Source: Betaproteobacteria bacterium
GTDB lineage: Bacteria > Pseudomonadota > Gammaproteobacteria > Burkholderiales > SG8-39
Assembly (NCBI GenBank): GCA_009693435.1
Contig: SHXF01000022.1
Location: 1 to 50,093, forward strand
Direction: 5' to 3'
Length of the DNA stretch: 50,093 nucleotides
This document shows, piece by piece, positions 47,946 through 50,093 of this stretch. The notes below the pieces were generated by a model, which saw only the letters and a program-made list of their open reading frames with translations, did no database searches and was not told the origin of the DNA. The first letter of the stretch is position 1. Each line of letters starts with the position of its first letter. The position numbers were made by a program, and so were the translations under genes.

Positions 47946-48709
47946 TGGACGTGCCGAACTGGGACTCGCCCGGCCTCATTGCACTGATCGTCCTGACCTT
48001 CGTCCTGGCCGGCTTCGTCAAGGGTGTGATCGGCCTCGGACTGCCCGCGATCGCCATGGGATTGCTGAGCCTCGCCATGCCTCCCGCCCAGGCAGCGGCA
48101 CTCCTTGTGGTGCCATCGCTCGTGACAAACGTCTGGCAACTGGTCGCTGGACCCAGCCTGGGTAAGCTCGCGCGCCGGCTCTGGTCGATGATGGCGGGAG
48201 TGTGCCTGGGCGTATGGGCAGGTGCGGGGCTGATGGCCGGTGACTATGCGCAACTCGCCACCATCGGACTGGGCGTGACGCTGATCGTCTACGCCATAAC
48301 CGGGCTTGCGTCGATACGGCTGCATGTGCGTTCCGTGCATGAAGCCTGGCTGTCGCCTCTGATCGGCGCCACGACCGGCGTTGTCACCGCGGCCACCGGC
48401 GTGTTCGTCATTCCCGCCGGGCCGTTTCTGCAGGCGATCGGCCTGGAGAAAGAGGAACTGGTGCAGGCGCTCGGCCTGTCGTTCACGGTATCGACCCTGG
48501 CGCTGGCCGTCAGCCTGTCGCACGCCGGCGTACTGCAGATGACCCTTTTCACTGCGTCACTTGCGGTGCTGATTCCGGCGCTGTCCGGCATGTTCCTTGG
48601 CCAGTGGCTGAGGCTGCGAACCCGCATGGAAGCGTTCCGGAAGATATTCTTCATCGGGCTGCTGGGACTGGGAGCGTATATCGCAATTCGCGCGGCGATG
48701 CAGAACTGA
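47945..48709 (+). CDS. TauE/SafE-family membrane transporter
   Basis: This 254-residue protein has about eight transmembrane segments. It starts IALIVLTFVLAGFVKGVIGL with GLGLPAIAMGLLSLAMPP, the first TauE motif, and the internal repeat ATTGVVTAATGVFVIPAGPF is the second. Members export sulfite or organosulfonates or move carboxylates. The gene is coupled to the ABM gene, and the four genes from the cyclase onward look like one operon. Confidence 0.88.
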   Translation: MDVPNWDSPGLIALIVLTFVLAGFVKGVIGLGLPAIAMGLLSLAMPPAQAAALLVVPSLVTNVWQLVAGPSLGKLARRLWSMMAGVCLGVWAGAGLMAGDYAQLATIGLGVTLIVYAITGLASIRLHVRSVHEAWLSPLIGATTGVVTAATGVFVIPAGPFLQAIGLEKEELVQALGLSFTVSTLALAVSLSHAGVLQMTLFTASLAVLIPALSGMFLGQWLRLRTRMEAFRKIFFIGLLGLGAYIAIRAAMQN

Positions 48710-48835
48710 GGTGAAGCAGATCCGGATAATTGTAAACTTTATTAAATAGGAATGGCGGTAATATAGGCATCTACAACGTATTGTGATATATTTTTAATAT
48801 AATTTGCAGATTAATTCAAGAACGGGAGAATCGGT
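48710..48835 (+). promoter_or_regulatory. AT-rich promoter region of the hydrolase gene
   Basis: This is a strongly AT-rich spacer in a GC-rich setting, with TAATATAG, TTGTGATATATTTTTAATATAAT and GAACGGGAGAATCGGT before the start codon. It resembles the AT-rich spacers before the genes at 17548 and 34716. Exact boxes are uncertain. Confidence 0.4.
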
Positions 48836-49546
48836 ATGGCGACATTCCTGGTGGCACATGGCGGGTGGTCCGCGGGCTGGGTGTGGAAGAAAATGCGGTC
48901 ACGCCTCGAACAACGCGGCCACACGCTTTTCGTTCCCACCCATACCGGGCTGGGGGAGCGCCTGCATCTGGCGACACCGGAGATCGGCCTGGGCACGCAC
49001 ATCGCCGACGTGCTCGGCGTGATCGAATTCGAGGATCTGAACGACGCCATCCTCGTCGGACACAGCTATGGCGGCATGGTTGCCACCGGGGTCGCCGACC
49101 GGGCCGCCGGGCGGCTGTCGCAACTGGTCTACCTGGATGCGTTCGTGCCGCGCAGCGGCCAGTCGCTGTTCGACCTGCAGCCGCCGGAGCTGCGCGCGCG
49201 CATGCGTGACAAGGCGCGCGAATCGGGCGATGGCTGGCGCGTGCCGCCCAACCCCACGCCACCGGACACCAGCGAGGCTGACGTTGCCTGGATCCGGCCG
49301 CGGCGGATGATGCAGCCACTGCGCTGCTTCGAAGAGCCGCTGCATCTCGAAGGCCACGCCGCTCACCTGCCGCGCAGCTACATCTACTGCCAGCGCGCCG
49401 CGCCGGGCGACGGTTTCCGGCCGTTTGCCGAGCATGCCCGCAGCGACCCCGGCTGGCGCTACTACGAGATGGACGCGAGCCACAGTCCGCACGTCACCGC
49501 GCCCGACGCGCTCGCCGAACTTCTGGATCGCATTGCGGGTGGTTGA
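48836..49546 (+). CDS. alpha/beta hydrolase
   Basis: This 236-residue alpha/beta hydrolase has the oxyanion motif HGGW (residues 8-11), nucleophile Ser77 in ILVGHSYGGMVATG, and a C-terminal His in MDASHSPHVTAPDAL. It belongs to the pyrethroid hydrolase/PhnB-like esterase group with a compact lid. The substrate is unknown. It is a single gene with its own AT-rich promoter region and a GGGAG ribosome binding site. Confidence 0.88.
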   Translation: MATFLVAHGGWSAGWVWKKMRSRLEQRGHTLFVPTHTGLGERLHLATPEIGLGTHIADVLGVIEFEDLNDAILVGHSYGGMVATGVADRAAGRLSQLVYLDAFVPRSGQSLFDLQPPELRARMRDKARESGDGWRVPPNPTPPDTSEADVAWIRPRRMMQPLRCFEEPLHLEGHAAHLPRSYIYCQRAAPGDGFRPFAEHARSDPGWRYYEMDASHSPHVTAPDALAELLDRIAGG

Positions 49547-49701
49547 TGCTCCGGATTGCGTCTGATGGAGTACACCGGGCGGAACGCGCGCTTGCCTCGC
49601 GCCCGATGAGCAAAGAATTATCTGTCATCGACAGAGCGACCCGGCGCAAAAAGGCTTAATCTCTCACATTCATCCCGCACATCAATCGGAGAACACTGGC
49701 G
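49547..49701. other. short spacer, no gene seen
   Basis: No supported reading frame. CGGAGAAC near 49688 is the likely ribosome binding site for the small gene at 49702. Confidence 0.5.
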
Positions 49702-49875
49702 ATGGCAAAACCCAATTACGCATTTGCAAAGCGGCAAAGAGACCTGGCGAAAAAGCAGAAGAAAGAGGAAAAGAAATTGCGCAAGACCGGCCCCGGCGAA
49801 ACTCCGGAAAATCCCGATGCGCAGCCTGCGGACGCAGCGCAGGAACCGGCCGGGGAAATCAAGCCCGCAGGCTGA
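49702..49875 (+). CDS. small lysine-rich protein, betaproteobacterial type
   Basis: This 57-residue protein reads MAKPNYAFAKRQRDLAKKQK, then KEEKKLRKTGPGETPENPDA and an acidic, Ala/Pro-rich tail. The basic N-terminal half is a helix with alternating Lys/Arg, suited to bind RNA or the ribosome. I recall very similar short proteins in many betaproteobacteria, with no known function. ATG 49702 has CGGAGAAC upstream. Confidence 0.72.
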   Translation: MAKPNYAFAKRQRDLAKKQKKEEKKLRKTGPGETPENPDAQPADAAQEPAGEIKPAG

Positions 49876-50093
49876 AACCACGCGACGCAGCCTGTCGCCA
49901 CCGGCATTTCCCCACAGACCCGGCTGTCACCAGCCGGCGGTCCAGGCTAGCCCTGCCCTTTACCCACAATTATTTCAACTTGTATCCGGTGGCCTGAGAG
50001 TGAAGCCCAGACAGAGGATTTGCAGGACCGTGTAGCCCTGCCACATAAGCTGGTGTCCCGGGTGCGGATCGTTGTTACGGCCAAGATAGCCAC
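49876..50093. other. right end of window, nothing recognised
   Basis: No coding frame with support, no terminator with a T run, and no RNA gene could be identified. Confidence 0.4.

Overview
The window looks like a chromosomal contig from a GC-rich betaproteobacterium of Burkholderiales or related type. This is inferred from the gshB - EIIA(Man) - HPr - EI block, the metX-metW pair, several orphan Bug-family (tripartite tricarboxylate transporter) solute-binding proteins, and a small lysine-rich protein near the right end of a type I recall from betaproteobacteria. No rRNA, complete tRNA, CRISPR array, or complete insertion sequence was seen.

Region 1 (1-9.5 kb) is an integron-type gene cassette array without an integrase in the window. 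I find eight attC-like sites plus one degenerate candidate, all in the same orientation. They separate small genes with lower and variable GC: hicAB, a DUF3592 protein, a PhlG-like hydrolase, an unknown gene with a nonsense codon, an unknown acidic protein, higBA, an addiction-module antitoxin with a shortened ParE, and vapBC. The 5' part of a group II intron lies on the minus strand at the left edge. The right part (5.7-9.5 kb) holds an orphan ABC substrate-binding protein, a damaged hepT with mntA, and further RelE/HigB type toxin-antitoxin genes.

Region 2 (9.6-32 kb) is an acyl-CoA and aromatic catabolism district. It contains three intact Bug proteins and one remnant, a molybdenum hydroxylase large subunit, a feruloyl-CoA-synthase-like ligase, a hotdog thioesterase and an acyl-CoA dehydrogenase. 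It also has a hydroxyisobutyrate-dehydrogenase-like enzyme, a luciferase-like monooxygenase, a hydroxycinnamoyl-CoA hydratase-lyase, two AMP-dependent CoA ligases, a citryl-CoA-lyase-like protein, a doubly frameshifted HTH-citrate synthase, an M29-like protein and an ornithine-cyclodeaminase-like protein. A conserved 68-bp element lies in the same orientation upstream of the hydratase-lyase gene and of one CoA ligase gene. It is the best candidate here for an undescribed regulatory element.

Region 3 (33-50 kb) is mostly core genome: a methyltransferase, gshB-EIIA-ptsH-ptsI, a 22-bp hairpin-forming repeat array, and a gene graveyard (truncated PIN toxin, SDR fragment, puuE fragment). A structured leader with mutually exclusive hairpins precedes metX-metW. 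A membrane spermidine-synthase fusion, an AmpG-like transporter, a cyclase - ankyrin - monooxygenase - TauE run, an alpha/beta hydrolase and a small lysine-rich protein follow.

A theme through the window is toxin-antitoxin loci in which the antitoxin is intact and the toxin is broken. I count six such loci.
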